Assembly (NCBI RefSeq): GCF_025567045.1
Contig: NZ_JAOQJK010000006.1
Span: forward strand, 124,001 to 188,000
Source: Barnesiella propionica
GTDB lineage: Bacteria; Bacteroidota; Bacteroidia; Bacteroidales; Barnesiellaceae
Direction of reading: 5' to 3'
DNA length: 64,000 bases
Shown here: piece by piece, positions 18,204 through 27,749 of the stretch
Layout of the letters: the number at the start of each line of letters is the position of its first letter
How positions within the stretch are numbered: position 1 is the stretch's first letter
Notes under the pieces: generated by a model
Databases searched by the model: none
What the model saw: the letters and a program-made list of their open reading frames with translations, nothing else
What the model was told of the DNA's origin: nothing
Translations under genes and position numbers: made by a program

Positions 18204-19442
18204 TCAATTCCGGGCCTTATAATATACGACAGAACAATTTGTAGCCACAAAAGCTTTCCTTGCCGCTTCTTGTAAACGCCCCGGAGTCAGATTGTAATAT
18301 TTATCCACTTCCGTATTAATACTTTCGGCCTTGTCAAATAACTCATAATATGCCAGATTCGTAGCTTTATTGAGATAATTGATGTTGGAGAACATATCAT
18401 TCGATTCGAATTTATGAACAACCTTCAGCAATTCTTCTTCGCCGACCTTCTCCGTTACAAGCCGATCCAGTTCTTCCAACAATGCCTCTTCCCCGTCTTT
18501 CATTGTCACTCCCGGCAACAACTTGCCCGATAACAAAAACAATCCGCTGTCAAGATCACCCGTAATGCTGGCATCCGCCTCGGCGAATATTTTTTTGTCC
18601 GTTACCAAATTACGGAATAAACGGGATGAATTCCCGTTGGACAATATGTCCGATAAAGTATCATAACAATGATAATCCACATCGGTACGTTTTCCTATAT
18701 GGAATGCCATTTTTATAGCATCCAACGGAACATTGCGTTCAACTTCCATACTCCGGCGCTCGTTTTGCAAAGGCTCCACCGGTAAATTCCTCTTCGGAAC
18801 ATTCCTTCGTTCTATAGGTGCAAACCATTTTTCGCATAAACGCACAGTCTCATCAAATGATATATGCCCCGACACCGATAATATCGCATTATTGGGAGCA
18901 TAATACCGGAAGAAAAAACTTTTTACCTCGTCCAGAGTAGCACCTTCAATATGTGATATATCCTTTCCTATCGTAGGCCATGCATAAGGATGGACTTTAT
19001 AGGCAAGAGGACGAAGCAACAAATCCATATCGCCATAAGGCTGATTAAGATTTCGCTGTTTAAATTCCTCTATCACGACCTGCTTTTGCACATCCAAGCT
19101 ACGTGGCGTAAAAGCTAATGATAACATCCGGTCCGATTCCAGCCAGAAAGCAGTCTCTACATTATAAGCCGGAACTACCGTATAAAAATTCGTAATATCA
19201 TTACTCGTCCAGGCATTGTTTTCACCACCGGCTATTTGCAAAGGAGTATCAAATTCCGGGATATTTACAGACCCTCCAAACATCAGATGTTCAAACAAAT
19301 GGGCAAATCCTGTACGTTGAGGGTCTTCGTCACGGGCACCGACATCATACAACAAATTCAATGCCACCATCTGTGTACTGTCGTCACGATGATGTAAAAT
19401 ACGTAATCCGTTATCTAAAATGTGCCTGTTGACCTTTATCAC
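18204..19442 (-). CDS. M16 family zinc peptidase (insulinase/processing-peptidase type)
   Basis: 412 residues with the inverted zinc motif HLFEH (His48, Glu51, His52) and the distal glutamate in VVIEEF (126-127), so the active half is intact. The second, inactive-type domain (about 215-400) completes the two-domain unit. No signal peptide, so cytoplasmic location is predicted. Only one M16 gene is here, while many bacteria pair active and inactive M16 proteins. Its ATG overlaps the stop of the upstream cyclophilin gene by four bases (ATGA), so the two are translationally coupled. Confidence 0.92.
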   Translation of the reverse strand: MIKVNRHILDNGLRILHHRDDSTQMVALNLLYDVGARDEDPQRTGFAHLFEHLMFGGSVNIPEFDTPLQIAGGENNAWTSNDITNFYTVVPAYNVETAFWLESDRMLSLAFTPRSLDVQKQVVIEEFKQRNLNQPYGDMDLLLRPLAYKVHPYAWPTIGKDISHIEGATLDEVKSFFFRYYAPNNAILSVSGHISFDETVRLCEKWFAPIERRNVPKRNLPVEPLQNERRSMEVERNVPLDAIKMAFHIGKRTDVDYHCYDTLSDILSNGNSSRLFRNLVTDKKIFAEADASITGDLDSGLFLLSGKLLPGVTMKDGEEALLEELDRLVTEKVGEEELLKVVHKFESNDMFSNINYLNKATNLAYYELFDKAESINTEVDKYYNLTPGRLQEAARKAFVATNCSVVYYKARN

Positions 19443-20254
19443 TGTTCGACGACTTTCATTTTTAATATTTTTACATCTGTCAAAGGACGGTCAGCCGCTC
19501 CGGTTTCCACTTTCTGTATCTCATCCACGACATCCATTCCTTCCACTACTTCACCGAACACAGTATATTGACCGTCCAAATGAGGTGTTCCTCCTACAGT
19601 CGAATATGCCGCCCTTTGTTCGGGAGTAAGGCTTACCGGTTCCTTGGAAACTATTTCTTTCATCTGTGCAATAAGCGTATCCTGCAAAGCCTGTAACCCT
19701 TCCATGTCACGAGCCTTTCTCATTTCTACGATTTTAGGCCTTTGATCCGATGCCAAACTGTCAAACACTTGTTTTTCCTGCATCATCCTCAGCTGTCTTT
19801 CTAATTGTTCCAACTGCACCGGTTCGTAAACTTTACCTGTAACTATATAAAACTGTGCTCCTGAGGAAGCTTTATCAGGGTTCACATGATCACCTAAACG
19901 AGCTGCCGCCAATGCTCCGCGCTTATGAAAATATTTGGGATATATAAATTCGGCCGGTATTGTATAAGTCACATCTCCTCTTCCTAACAATTTATCGGCA
20001 GAAGCATTTTTTGAAGTGCTGTCACCCGCTTGTATCATGAACTCGTTAATCACTCTATGGAACAAAATTCCATCATAAAATCCGTCATTGACATGTTTTA
20101 TGAAATTCTCTTTGTGTAAAGGAGTATCATCATACAATTTCAGCTTGATACGCCCCAAAGATGTTTCCATAACTACATACGTATCTTTATTTTTAGATTC
20201 GCAGCTCATATTAAACAGGAATAAAATCAACAAATAAATAATATTCTTTTTCAT
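19439..20254 (-). CDS. Cyclophilin-type peptidyl-prolyl isomerase, probable lipoprotein
   Basis: 271 residues. The N-terminus has a signal sequence ending at Cys18 (LFNMSC), a weak lipobox. The cyclophilin fold is clear: METSLGRIKLKLYDD, FHRVINEFMIQAGD, SSGAQFYIV and LDGQYTVFGEVVEGMDVV. Between the last two motifs is a charged helical insertion of about 65 residues absent from compact cyclophilins. It would speed proline isomerisation in the periplasm or outer-membrane leaflet. An in-frame TTG nine bases upstream is less likely as a start. It heads a coupled pair with the M16 peptidase. Confidence 0.9.
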   Translation of the reverse strand: MKKNIIYLLILFLFNMSCESKNKDTYVVMETSLGRIKLKLYDDTPLHKENFIKHVNDGFYDGILFHRVINEFMIQAGDSTSKNASADKLLGRGDVTYTIPAEFIYPKYFHKRGALAAARLGDHVNPDKASSGAQFYIVTGKVYEPVQLEQLERQLRMMQEKQVFDSLASDQRPKIVEMRKARDMEGLQALQDTLIAQMKEIVSKEPVSLTPEQRAAYSTVGGTPHLDGQYTVFGEVVEGMDVVDEIQKVETGAADRPLTDVKILKMKVVEQ

Positions 20255-20288
20255 ATACAGCAACCATTATATTGCCTAAAAATTTGTA

Positions 20289-20296
20289 CAAATATA
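20289..20296 (-). promoter_or_regulatory. -7 box for the cyclophilin-M16 unit
   Basis: Minus-strand TATATTTG matches TAnnTTTG and lies about 35 bases before the ATG at 20254. No good -33 TTTG is seen. Confidence 0.4.
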
Positions 20297-20503
20297 ATAA
20301 TAATCTTTTTTCTTACACCTATTGCTTATTATTTTCCTTTTGCGTATAACATATATAATACACAAAAGGTTATAGCGCCATTCTTGAATTAGTCTTTAAG
20401 TATATTCATAATTATGTGACATTTACAAGAAAGGTTCAGCAATATTCCCTGTTCTAACTTTTTTATTTATCTTTATCGCATAATATAAAAAAACAAAAAT
20501 ATT

Positions 20504-21520
20504 ATGAAATCGGAAAAAGAACTAAATAGTTTACGAAATGAAATAGAACGTTACTTATTAAAAGCGGGAGATTATGGAGCCGATGAAAAATTCGATTTAG
20601 CCTGCGAAGCCTACAAACAAGCGATACAGTTGGGAAAAGGTAGTTTACCGGACGAGGAAATGGCCGGTCCTATACACAATTACGGATTTTTACTGTATCA
20701 AATGGGGGCGACAGACGAAGCTGAGAGCCGTTACAAAGAGGTAAAAGAAATATATGAAGCACTGATCGACCAGGATGCAGAAACTTTTCTGCCGGAATTA
20801 TTGAATATCACTCACGATCTGGGAGATCTGTATATGGAAATGGGATACCCCGACAAAGCTCTGGAAATCTATACAAGAGAGATAGAATTATACAACCGCT
20901 TACAGATCGTTCATTCCGCCGATATGGCGGATACTCTGGAAAAAATGGCCAAATTGCATCATGATAAACAAGAAACGGAGCAATCAATAAAACTAATGCG
21001 CGACGCCCTGAATATCCGGGAACAATTGAGAGAAGATAATCCTATGATATTTAACGGACTGGCGGCCCAAAGCCGGTACACTCTGGCTTATTACCTGGGG
21101 AAAAACGAAGAATATCAGGAAGCGGAAGATCTCTTCAAAGAAGCTTTGAGCAATTTTAAAAATATTATTTCACAGGGACAAAAGGCCTATATCACCTTAG
21201 TAGCCTCGGCTATGCACCATTTAGGCAATATCCACCGCAATATCCGGAATTATGAATCCGCGCTCGAAGAGTATGGAAAAGCGATGGAAATATATCGTCA
21301 GCTATCTATAGATAATCCGACGGAAGGGAACTTGTATATAGCCGCCGTACTTCAAAGCACAGCTCAACTGAACAAACTGACGGGTGACATTGAAAAGGCC
21401 AAAAAGAATTACGAAGAAGCCATAGATTGCTACACGAAAGCCGGAGAGGAAACTCCCGGAGCATTTGACAATGAAATAGCAGGACTTGAAAAAGAAATAA
21501 ACGAGCTAACCGGAAACTAA
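20504..21520 (+). CDS. Tetratricopeptide repeat protein
   Basis: 338 residues built from about seven TPR units of the kinesin-light-chain/NB-ARC-associated style (for example AYKQAIQLGKG, EIYTREIELYNRL, DALNIREQLREDNP, EYGKAMEIYRQL, NYEEAIDCYTKA). No signal peptide, no membrane segment and no enzymatic domain, so it is likely a cytoplasmic protein-protein interaction scaffold. The partner is unknown. It stands alone, with the pfl genes convergent downstream. Confidence 0.85.
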   Translation: MKSEKELNSLRNEIERYLLKAGDYGADEKFDLACEAYKQAIQLGKGSLPDEEMAGPIHNYGFLLYQMGATDEAESRYKEVKEIYEALIDQDAETFLPELLNITHDLGDLYMEMGYPDKALEIYTREIELYNRLQIVHSADMADTLEKMAKLHHDKQETEQSIKLMRDALNIREQLREDNPMIFNGLAAQSRYTLAYYLGKNEEYQEAEDLFKEALSNFKNIISQGQKAYITLVASAMHHLGNIHRNIRNYESALEEYGKAMEIYRQLSIDNPTEGNLYIAAVLQSTAQLNKLTGDIEKAKKNYEEAIDCYTKAGEETPGAFDNEIAGLEKEINELTGN

Positions 21521-21535
21521 AGAAATTATTCTAAA

Positions 21536-22261
21536 TTACCCGTTCACATAAACCAAAGGAAAATAACAAGAAAACAACTCCTGTGCACGTTCTATCTGTA
21601 CGGGAGTATTTTCTTTTATATCCTTAAGCAAATAGGGTATGCCCATCGCTTCATATTTATGTACTCCTAAAGTATGATAAGGCAAAATCTCGACTCTTTG
21701 TATCATTCTATAATCGCCTAAATCTCTACCTACGGATCTGATATCTTCCTCGAAATCGGAATATCCGGGAACAAGAACATAACGCAGCCACATAGGTTTA
21801 TCATGCAACTCCAGCCATTCGGCCGTTTTCAATGTATGTAAATTGGAACGACCTGTCAGTTTTTGATGTTTAACAGGATCGTATTCCTTGATATCGAGCA
21901 GAACAAGGTCGGTCAATAATAATAGTTCTTCTACATCACAGTTCCACACGCTTCCGTTCGTATCCAGACATATATGAATATCTTCTTCTTTTAACCTCCT
22001 GAAAAGAGGCAACAGTCCCGAAGCCTGCAATGTTGGTTCTCCTCCACTGAACGTAATCCCCCCTCTCCTACCGAAAAAAGCTTTCTGGCTAAGAGCCATA
22101 CGCACTATTTCTTCGGCATCAGTGGCTGTTCCGCCACTAGCGATGGTATCGGGATTGGCACAATAAAGACACCGGAAATTACAACCTTGAAGGAACACGA
22201 CGAGCCGGAGTCCCGGCCCGTCGAAAGTCCCCATACTTTCGTATGAATGTACTTGTATCAT
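21536..22261 (-). CDS. pflA: Pyruvate formate-lyase activating enzyme
   Basis: 241 residues; a radical SAM enzyme that installs the glycyl radical on PflB. The CxxxCxxC cluster motif is C27-C31-C34 in CNFRCLYC, followed by GGITFSGGEPTLQ and LDTNG, all typical of PflA. It starts 29 bases after the pflB stop on the same strand, so the two form an operon. It is oxygen-sensitive by family, consistent with an anaerobe. Confidence 0.96.
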   Translation of the reverse strand: MIQVHSYESMGTFDGPGLRLVVFLQGCNFRCLYCANPDTIASGGTATDAEEIVRMALSQKAFFGRRGGITFSGGEPTLQASGLLPLFRRLKEEDIHICLDTNGSVWNCDVEELLLLTDLVLLDIKEYDPVKHQKLTGRSNLHTLKTAEWLELHDKPMWLRYVLVPGYSDFEEDIRSVGRDLGDYRMIQRVEILPYHTLGVHKYEAMGIPYLLKDIKENTPVQIERAQELFSCYFPLVYVNG

Positions 22262-22290
22262 ATTTTATACTCTATCGGCATTTCTCCTCT

Positions 22291-24519
22291 TTACATCCTG
22301 TCATGAAAACTACGGGATATCACTTCAAGCTGATGCTCGCGGCTCAGACTTACAAAATGAACGGCATAACCCGATACGCGTATTGTGAGCTGAGGATATT
22401 TTTCGGGATGCTCCATAGCGTCTTCCAGCATTTCACGGTTCAGCACATTTACGTTAAGATGATGAGCTCCCTTAGAAAAATAACCATCCATCATACACGT
22501 CAGATTATCAACCCGGTCTTCTTCTGTCACACCTAAAGATTTAGGAACGATCGAAAATGTATTGCTAACTCCATCCTGAGCGTCGTTATAGCTGATTTTG
22601 GCAACTGACGTAAGAGAAGCTATAGCCCCTTTTGCATCCCGTCCGTGCATAGGATTCGCTCCCGGTGCAAAAGCTACTCCTTTTTTTCTTCCGTCGGGGG
22701 TAGCACCTGTTTTCTTGCCATACATGACATTGGAAGTGATTGTAAGTATGGAAAGAGTAGGACGGGCATTTTTATATACGGGCAGCTTGCTCAATTCTTC
22801 ACTGAAATAATGTGTAAGACCTACCGCCAGTTCATCTACCCTGTCATCGTCATTACCATAACAAGGGAAATCGCCGTCTATATCAAAGCTTTCGGTCAAT
22901 CCTATATCATTCCGGTGTGCGGTTACTTTAGCGAACTTAATCGCTGAAAGTGAATCGGCGGCAATCGAAAGACCAGCCGCACCATAAGCCAGATTAATAC
23001 GGGGATTGGTATCGACAAATGCCATCTGGGCCTTCTCATAATAATATTTATCATGCATATAATGAATGATATTCATAGCTTCGTTGTACACACGGGCGAT
23101 CTCTTTCAATACTACTTTGTAATTAGCCATCACCTCATCATACTTCAGCACCTCTCCCGTAAGTACCGGTATGCCGGGTATCATCAGTGTTCCGGTATTT
23201 TCACAGCGGCCTCCGTTAATAGCCAGCAACAAAGCTTTCGCCAAATTGGCCCGGGCTCCGAAAAACTGTATCTGACGGCCTATATCCTGAAACGAAACAC
23301 AGCAGGCAATCCCATAATCATCGGAATGCCGTACCAAACGCATCAAATCGTCATTTTCATATTGTACGGAAGAAGTATCTATGGATACTTTGGCACAAAA
23401 CTTCTTGAACCCTTCGGGTAATTCGGAACTCCAGAGTACCGTCATATTCGGTTCGGGAGACGGTCCGAGATTATATAGTGTTTGCAGGAAGCGGAAAGAT
23501 GTTTTCGTTACTTTGCAACGGCCGTCATTAAAACGTCCTCCTATGGATTCGGTTACCCATGTAGGGTCTCCCGCAAATATTTCATTATACGAATTCATAC
23601 GCAGATGGCGTACCATACGTAACTTTATAACAAACTGGTCTATCAATTCCTGAGCAAATACTTCATCAATAATCCCATGAGATAAATCATATTCGATATA
23701 AATATCCAGGAAAGAAGAAACATTTCCCAATGACATAGCAGCGCCATCCTGTTCTTTTACTGCGGCCAGATATGCCATATACACCCATTGTACAGCTTCC
23801 TGCGCGGTATATGCAGGGCGACTTAAATCCAAACCGTAATATTCTCCCATGACTTTTATGTCCCTGAGTGCTTTTATCTGTTCCGCCACTTCTTCTCTTA
23901 GACGAATACGGGCTTCGGTCATAGGTCCGGTCAATCCTTTCAAATCGTTCTGCTTAGCCTCGATCAATCGGTCTATACCGTAAAGAGCCAAACGGCGGTA
24001 ATCGCCTATAATACGTCCCCGTGCATAATTATCGGGTAATCCCGTCAGGAATCCTAAAGAGCGAAATGAACGTATCTCCTCGGTATATACGTCAAATACA
24101 CCGTCATTATGTGTTTTTCGATAATGGGTAAAAATATCTTTTACTTTATCATCTACTTCCAACCCGTTCTCTTTACAAGCTTTGGCTACAACGTTGATCC
24201 CGCCGAAAGGTTTGATAGCCCGTTTCAACAGCTCATCGGTCTGTAATCCTACGATCAGTTCATTTTCTCTATCGATATAACCTGCTGTATGTGAAATTAT
24301 AGTCGAAACATTCCGGTTATCTATAGAGCGCACTCCATTATTATTTCTTTCTTCGGTTATTGCTTCCAGACATACAGCCCAGACCCGTTTGGTTCTCTCT
24401 GTGGGTCCTTCCAAAAAAGAAGCGTCACCGTCATAAGGCGTGATATTCGTTTTTACAAAGTCCGTTACATTGATTTCTTTACTCCAAAGACCGTCGTTGA
24501 AGTTCTTGTTTAATTCCAT
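22291..24519 (-). CDS. pflB: Formate acetyltransferase (pyruvate formate-lyase)
   Basis: 742 residues; converts pyruvate and CoA to acetyl-CoA and formate. The catalytic cysteine pair Cys406-Cys407 (IACCVSF) and the glycyl-radical site RVSGYA with Gly717 are both present, 25 residues from the C-terminus as usual. This is true PflB rather than a diol or choline lyase paralogue, judged from the adjacent cysteines and length. It is the first gene of pflBA. Confidence 0.97.
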   Translation of the reverse strand: MELNKNFNDGLWSKEINVTDFVKTNITPYDGDASFLEGPTERTKRVWAVCLEAITEERNNNGVRSIDNRNVSTIISHTAGYIDRENELIVGLQTDELLKRAIKPFGGINVVAKACKENGLEVDDKVKDIFTHYRKTHNDGVFDVYTEEIRSFRSLGFLTGLPDNYARGRIIGDYRRLALYGIDRLIEAKQNDLKGLTGPMTEARIRLREEVAEQIKALRDIKVMGEYYGLDLSRPAYTAQEAVQWVYMAYLAAVKEQDGAAMSLGNVSSFLDIYIEYDLSHGIIDEVFAQELIDQFVIKLRMVRHLRMNSYNEIFAGDPTWVTESIGGRFNDGRCKVTKTSFRFLQTLYNLGPSPEPNMTVLWSSELPEGFKKFCAKVSIDTSSVQYENDDLMRLVRHSDDYGIACCVSFQDIGRQIQFFGARANLAKALLLAINGGRCENTGTLMIPGIPVLTGEVLKYDEVMANYKVVLKEIARVYNEAMNIIHYMHDKYYYEKAQMAFVDTNPRINLAYGAAGLSIAADSLSAIKFAKVTAHRNDIGLTESFDIDGDFPCYGNDDDRVDELAVGLTHYFSEELSKLPVYKNARPTLSILTITSNVMYGKKTGATPDGRKKGVAFAPGANPMHGRDAKGAIASLTSVAKISYNDAQDGVSNTFSIVPKSLGVTEEDRVDNLTCMMDGYFSKGAHHLNVNVLNREMLEDAMEHPEKYPQLTIRVSGYAVHFVSLSREHQLEVISRSFHDRM

Positions 24520-24569
24520 ATAAAAATCTTTTTTAAAGCAGGATAAATATCCGATAACTAATTATGCCG

Positions 24570-24577
24570 CAAAGGTA
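24570..24577 (-). promoter_or_regulatory. -7 box of the pflBA operon
   Basis: Minus-strand TACCTTTG, an exact match to TAnnTTTG, 50 bases ahead of the pflB start. A weak TTTA lies at the -33 distance. Confidence 0.55.
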
Positions 24578-24704
24578 AGATTTATTCTCCATTCATAAAG
24601 AATATCTGTTGCATAATTATGTTTTTCAACACAATTTTTTCCACTGATATTCCATAGGCCATATTCCTCTTATTAGTTTTAACTCTAAAATTATATATCT
24701 AAAT

Positions 24705-24747
24705 AATAAGAGAGGCAGTAACGAAATTCGTTCCTGCCTCTCTTATT
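24705..24747 (-). terminator. Intrinsic terminator after the 24768 gene
   Basis: A perfect 14-bp stem (24705-24718 with 24734-24747) whose apical part can extend through AACGA/TCGTT. It follows the stop of the minus-strand gene at 24768 by 20 bases and precedes the pfl promoter, so it insulates the two units. Confidence 0.8.
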
Positions 24748-24767
24748 TATCCAAAACATAAAACCGT

Positions 24768-25148
24768 TCAAATACCTTCTGCATAGACACGTTTATATAT
24801 ACGTCGAAAAAGATCGCTCGAAGCATTATATTCGGCAACATGCTCTTTATAATCCTCGCCCCATATACCGGGCAGTAAGTCCGCTATATAAGAATGTTCT
24901 CTATCTTTCTCGAGGGAAGCCTGAATAAGTTTAGCCACATACGGAGCATATTTTTCACTATCCGTCGAATGTAAATAAAGCGCTGCGCTTACTGTGATTT
25001 GTCCCTTGTGATCCACCTTTATGATGTTATCGGCCAGTTCTCCCATTTCATCATCACAATGCCCCATGTGGTTGGCTATATATTCATAGGTAAGTAACCC
25101 GTCGGTATCTTTACTTAATACTTTTTGTAAATCGTCACCCATAGTCAT
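24768..25148 (-). CDS. Small acidic protein of unknown function
   Basis: 126 residues, soluble, no signal peptide. I do not recognise the family. The sequence is helical with an acidic histidine/cysteine-containing stretch (NHMGHCDDEMGELAD, about 27-41) and a conserved-looking GQITVSAALYLHSTD segment. It is monocistronic, bounded by its own terminator and a divergent cytidylate-kinase-like gene. A second ATG at codon 3 could be the true start. The open frame, normal codon use and dedicated terminator support a real gene. Confidence 0.7.
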   Translation of the reverse strand: MTMGDDLQKVLSKDTDGLLTYEYIANHMGHCDDEMGELADNIIKVDHKGQITVSAALYLHSTDSEKYAPYVAKLIQASLEKDREHSYIADLLPGIWGEDYKEHVAEYNASSDLFRRIYKRVYAEGI

Positions 25149-25340
25149 TCCTGTTGTGTTTGTTATTTTACAAAGATAACTAAAAAAGTTTCATCTTTAC
25201 AAAAGAAAAAGAAAACAAAAATCATCGTTCCGTGCTTTATATTTCGGATAAAGGATAAAAAAACTCAAAAATATAAGAGAGGATAGTAATTTCTAAGAAA
25301 AATATATATGTTTGTATAGTAACCATAAAACATACAAGCC

Positions 25341-26000
25341 ATGAAAGAAAACCTGATTATCACGATAGGCCGTCAATTCGGCTCTGGCGGAAGAGAGATC
25401 GGAAAACTTCTGGCCGATAAGTTCGGTATCGCTTATTATGACAAAGAATTGATCAACGAAGCATCCAAAGTAAGCGGACTCAGTACGGAATATTTTGAAA
25501 AAGCCGACGAACGTGCCCCGAACGGCCTTATGCATGCTTTTTCCATTAACTGGATAACCAGTGCAGGCGGTATCCTGAACGACGGTGGACTATCAAATGA
25601 ATACATTTTCAAATTCCAGTCCGACGTAATATTAAAAATAGCAGAAGAACGTCCTTGCGTTATCGTAGGCCGCTGCGCCGATTATATATTGCGTAATTAT
25701 CCCAACTGTTACAACATATTCGTTCATGCTCCCGAGAAAGAAAGAATCAAACGCATCTTGTCAAGAAACGACGGAGCCAATGAACGGGAAGCCAGAGACC
25801 TGGCCGAAAAGAAAAACAAGATAAGAGCCGCTTATTATAATTTCTATACCGATAAAGATTGGGGAGACGCCGCTTCGTATGATCTTACAGTGGATTCTTC
25901 CATACTGGGGACCGAAGACACTGCAAATTTCATCAAAGATTTTATTTTGCGCAAACAAGGATTTAAAAAAGGAGAAACCAATCAGTTTTCACATTTGTGA
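25341..26000 (+). CDS. Cytidylate kinase-like family protein
   Basis: 219 residues with a P-loop nucleotide kinase fold: ITIGRQFGSGGREIGKLLA (7-25) is the phosphate-binding loop, YYDKELINEA the next conserved block, and the lid-like arginine-rich region follows. This is the 'cytidylate kinase-like' branch, distinct from Cmk itself, with no assigned substrate. The preceding TATGTTTG (25307-25314) fits the -7 consensus. Its 3' end overlaps the convergent Ppx/GppA gene by 19 bases. Confidence 0.85.
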   Translation: MKENLIITIGRQFGSGGREIGKLLADKFGIAYYDKELINEASKVSGLSTEYFEKADERAPNGLMHAFSINWITSAGGILNDGGLSNEYIFKFQSDVILKIAEERPCVIVGRCADYILRNYPNCYNIFVHAPEKERIKRILSRNDGANEREARDLAEKKNKIRAAYYNFYTDKDWGDAASYDLTVDSSILGTEDTANFIKDFILRKQGFKKGETNQFSHL

Positions 26001-26887
26001 TCCCGGATGTATCCGGCACACAACGTATACGTTATACCATCGACAATTCCTATGGTAGGTACCCATATATTCTCTACACCCAAATGCGAAGCCACCTGCA
26101 TATAAATCTCACCGGCCGGTACGATAACATCGGCGCGGTCGGGCTTAAGGCCCAAATCATCTATGCGTTTTTTAACCGGTATGGAACGCAACCTGTTTAC
26201 TACTGAGGTCAGGGAACGGACTGTTAACGGTTCCCCCCCGGGCGTACCTGACAAATGGTATAATTTATTGATATTCCCACCGGAACCTATTATTTCCATA
26301 TTCCCGTATTGGCGGTATAAAGCAGAAAGATCTTTATACATACGCTGCAATTCAGAATTATCCACCCGGTTATTCAGAATCCGTACCGTTCCTATATTAT
26401 AGGAATGAGAATCGATCAATGAGCGATCACTGATGACACTGATCTCAGTGCTTCCTCCTCCTACATCCACATAAGCAAAATTACCGTCGGAATCCAATAT
26501 ATCCACACTATGGCTGTCATAAACGATGCGAGCCTCCTCCTTTCCGTCAATAATCTCTATATATATCCCTGTCATTTCAGAAATATAACGCACGATTTCG
26601 GCTCCGTTCGAGGCATCACGCATGGCCGAAGTTGCACATGCCCTGTAACTTATCACATTATAAACCTGCATAAGCTGATTAAAAGCACCTACCAAACGAA
26701 GAAGTTTTTCGGTTTTTTCATTTGATACACGTCCTCTGGTAAATACATCCTGACCTAATCGTAAAGGTACACGAACAATAAAGACCTTTCGTAAGTCCTG
26801 TTCCGTTTCCCCAGCAACGATCCCCTTGATCAGCAACCGTACGGCATTGGAACCAATGTCAATAGCAGCAAAATTAAGTTTATCCAT
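25982..26887 (-). CDS. Ppx/GppA family phosphatase
   Basis: 301 residues of the ASKHA fold: FAAIDIGSNAVRLLI (phosphate loop 1), DGKEEARIVYDS, FAYVDVGGGSTEISVI (phosphate loop 2) and IIGSGGNINKL. The length corresponds to the two-domain core without the C-terminal HD-like domains of E. coli Ppx. It hydrolyses polyphosphate or pppGpp by family; which one is not decided. Its start faces ruvA across a 235-base divergent intergenic region. Confidence 0.9.
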   Translation of the reverse strand: MDKLNFAAIDIGSNAVRLLIKGIVAGETEQDLRKVFIVRVPLRLGQDVFTRGRVSNEKTEKLLRLVGAFNQLMQVYNVISYRACATSAMRDASNGAEIVRYISEMTGIYIEIIDGKEEARIVYDSHSVDILDSDGNFAYVDVGGGSTEISVISDRSLIDSHSYNIGTVRILNNRVDNSELQRMYKDLSALYRQYGNMEIIGSGGNINKLYHLSGTPGGEPLTVRSLTSVVNRLRSIPVKKRIDDLGLKPDRADVIVPAGEIYMQVASHLGVENIWVPTIGIVDGITYTLCAGYIRDHKCEN

Positions 26888-27067
26888 TCAACCTCTTTTA
26901 CAGGCTGGCGAAGATACGCAAAAAAAACGAATTTGAATCACTCCGAGAACAATAATCCAATAGTAAAGAACTCTTTTCATATACCTTTTAATACCCTTAT
27001 TCCCGGAATGTCTTCAAATATACCTCCCGGCCTTCGTCAAGGGGTATAGAGAATACAAAAAGAAAAC

Positions 27068-27098
27068 TTTCTACAAAGAGAATTATTTTGTAAGTTTG
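27068..27098 (+). promoter_or_regulatory. Promoter of ruvA-sprA
   Basis: TTTC at 27068-27071, 19 bases, then TAAGTTTG at 27091-27098; three of four -33 bases and all fixed -7 bases match the Bacteroidetes consensus. The ruvA ATG lies 24 bases downstream. Confidence 0.65.
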
Positions 27099-27122
27099 TA
27101 CCATCTTTAATTAAAGGACACA

Positions 27123-27704
27123 ATGATTGAATACATCACCGGAGAAGTTGCAGAGTTATCTCCTACCGAAACCGTTATCGAATGTATGGGAATAGGTTAT
27201 CTCCTTAACATATCACTTAATACATACAGCTCGTTACAAAAAGGGAATGATGCCAAACTTTATGTTTACGAAGCAATACGTGAAGATGCCCATCTTTTAT
27301 ACGGATTCTCCGCCCGCCGGGAACGGGAATTGTTCCTTCTCTTAATTTCGGTATCGGGAGTCGGCCCTAATACCGCACGTATGATTCTTTCATCATTAAA
27401 TCCGTCTGAACTGGAACAGGTCATCGTTTCGGAAAACGTTAATATTCTAAAAAGTGTAAAAGGAATAGGCGGAAAAACTGCTCAACGCATAATTGTTGAC
27501 CTCAAAGATAAAATAAAACCTACAGGTGACCCGTTATTAGAAAGTACACCGATGAACAACGATGTATTTGATGAAGCGGTCGCCGCACTGGTAATGCTAG
27601 GTTTTTCACAACAGCAATCGCAAAAAGCTGTTCAAAAGCTACTGAAGGAATCCCCTCAGATGAATGTGGAAACAGTCATTAAAGTAGCCTTGAAAATGTT
27701 GTGA
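27123..27704 (+). CDS. ruvA: Holliday junction branch migration protein RuvA
   Basis: 193 residues; binds Holliday junctions and recruits RuvB. The N-terminal OB domain ([20 protein letters not shown]), the two helix-hairpin-helix motifs ([12 protein letters not shown] and [19 protein letters not shown]) and the C-terminal RuvB-contact domain ([19 protein letters not shown]) are in order. It is followed after 45 bases by sprA, a linkage seen in many Bacteroidetes. ruvB and ruvC are not in this window. Confidence 0.96.
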   Translation: MIEYITGEVAELSPTETVIECMGIGYLLNISLNTYSSLQKGNDAKLYVYEAIREDAHLLYGFSARRERELFLLLISVSGVGPNTARMILSSLNPSELEQVIVSENVNILKSVKGIGGKTAQRIIVDLKDKIKPTGDPLLESTPMNNDVFDEAVAALVMLGFSQQQSQKAVQKLLKESPQMNVETVIKVALKML

Positions 27705-27749
27705 TAAACCACCGGTAAAGTGCGCAAAAACAACCAGGGGTTTTTAAGA

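Noticed and set aside
17226..20503. Possible CRISPR array near the Cas6 gene
   Set aside because: No regularly spaced direct repeats are present in the gaps around the gene; the intergenic regions are short and non-repetitive.
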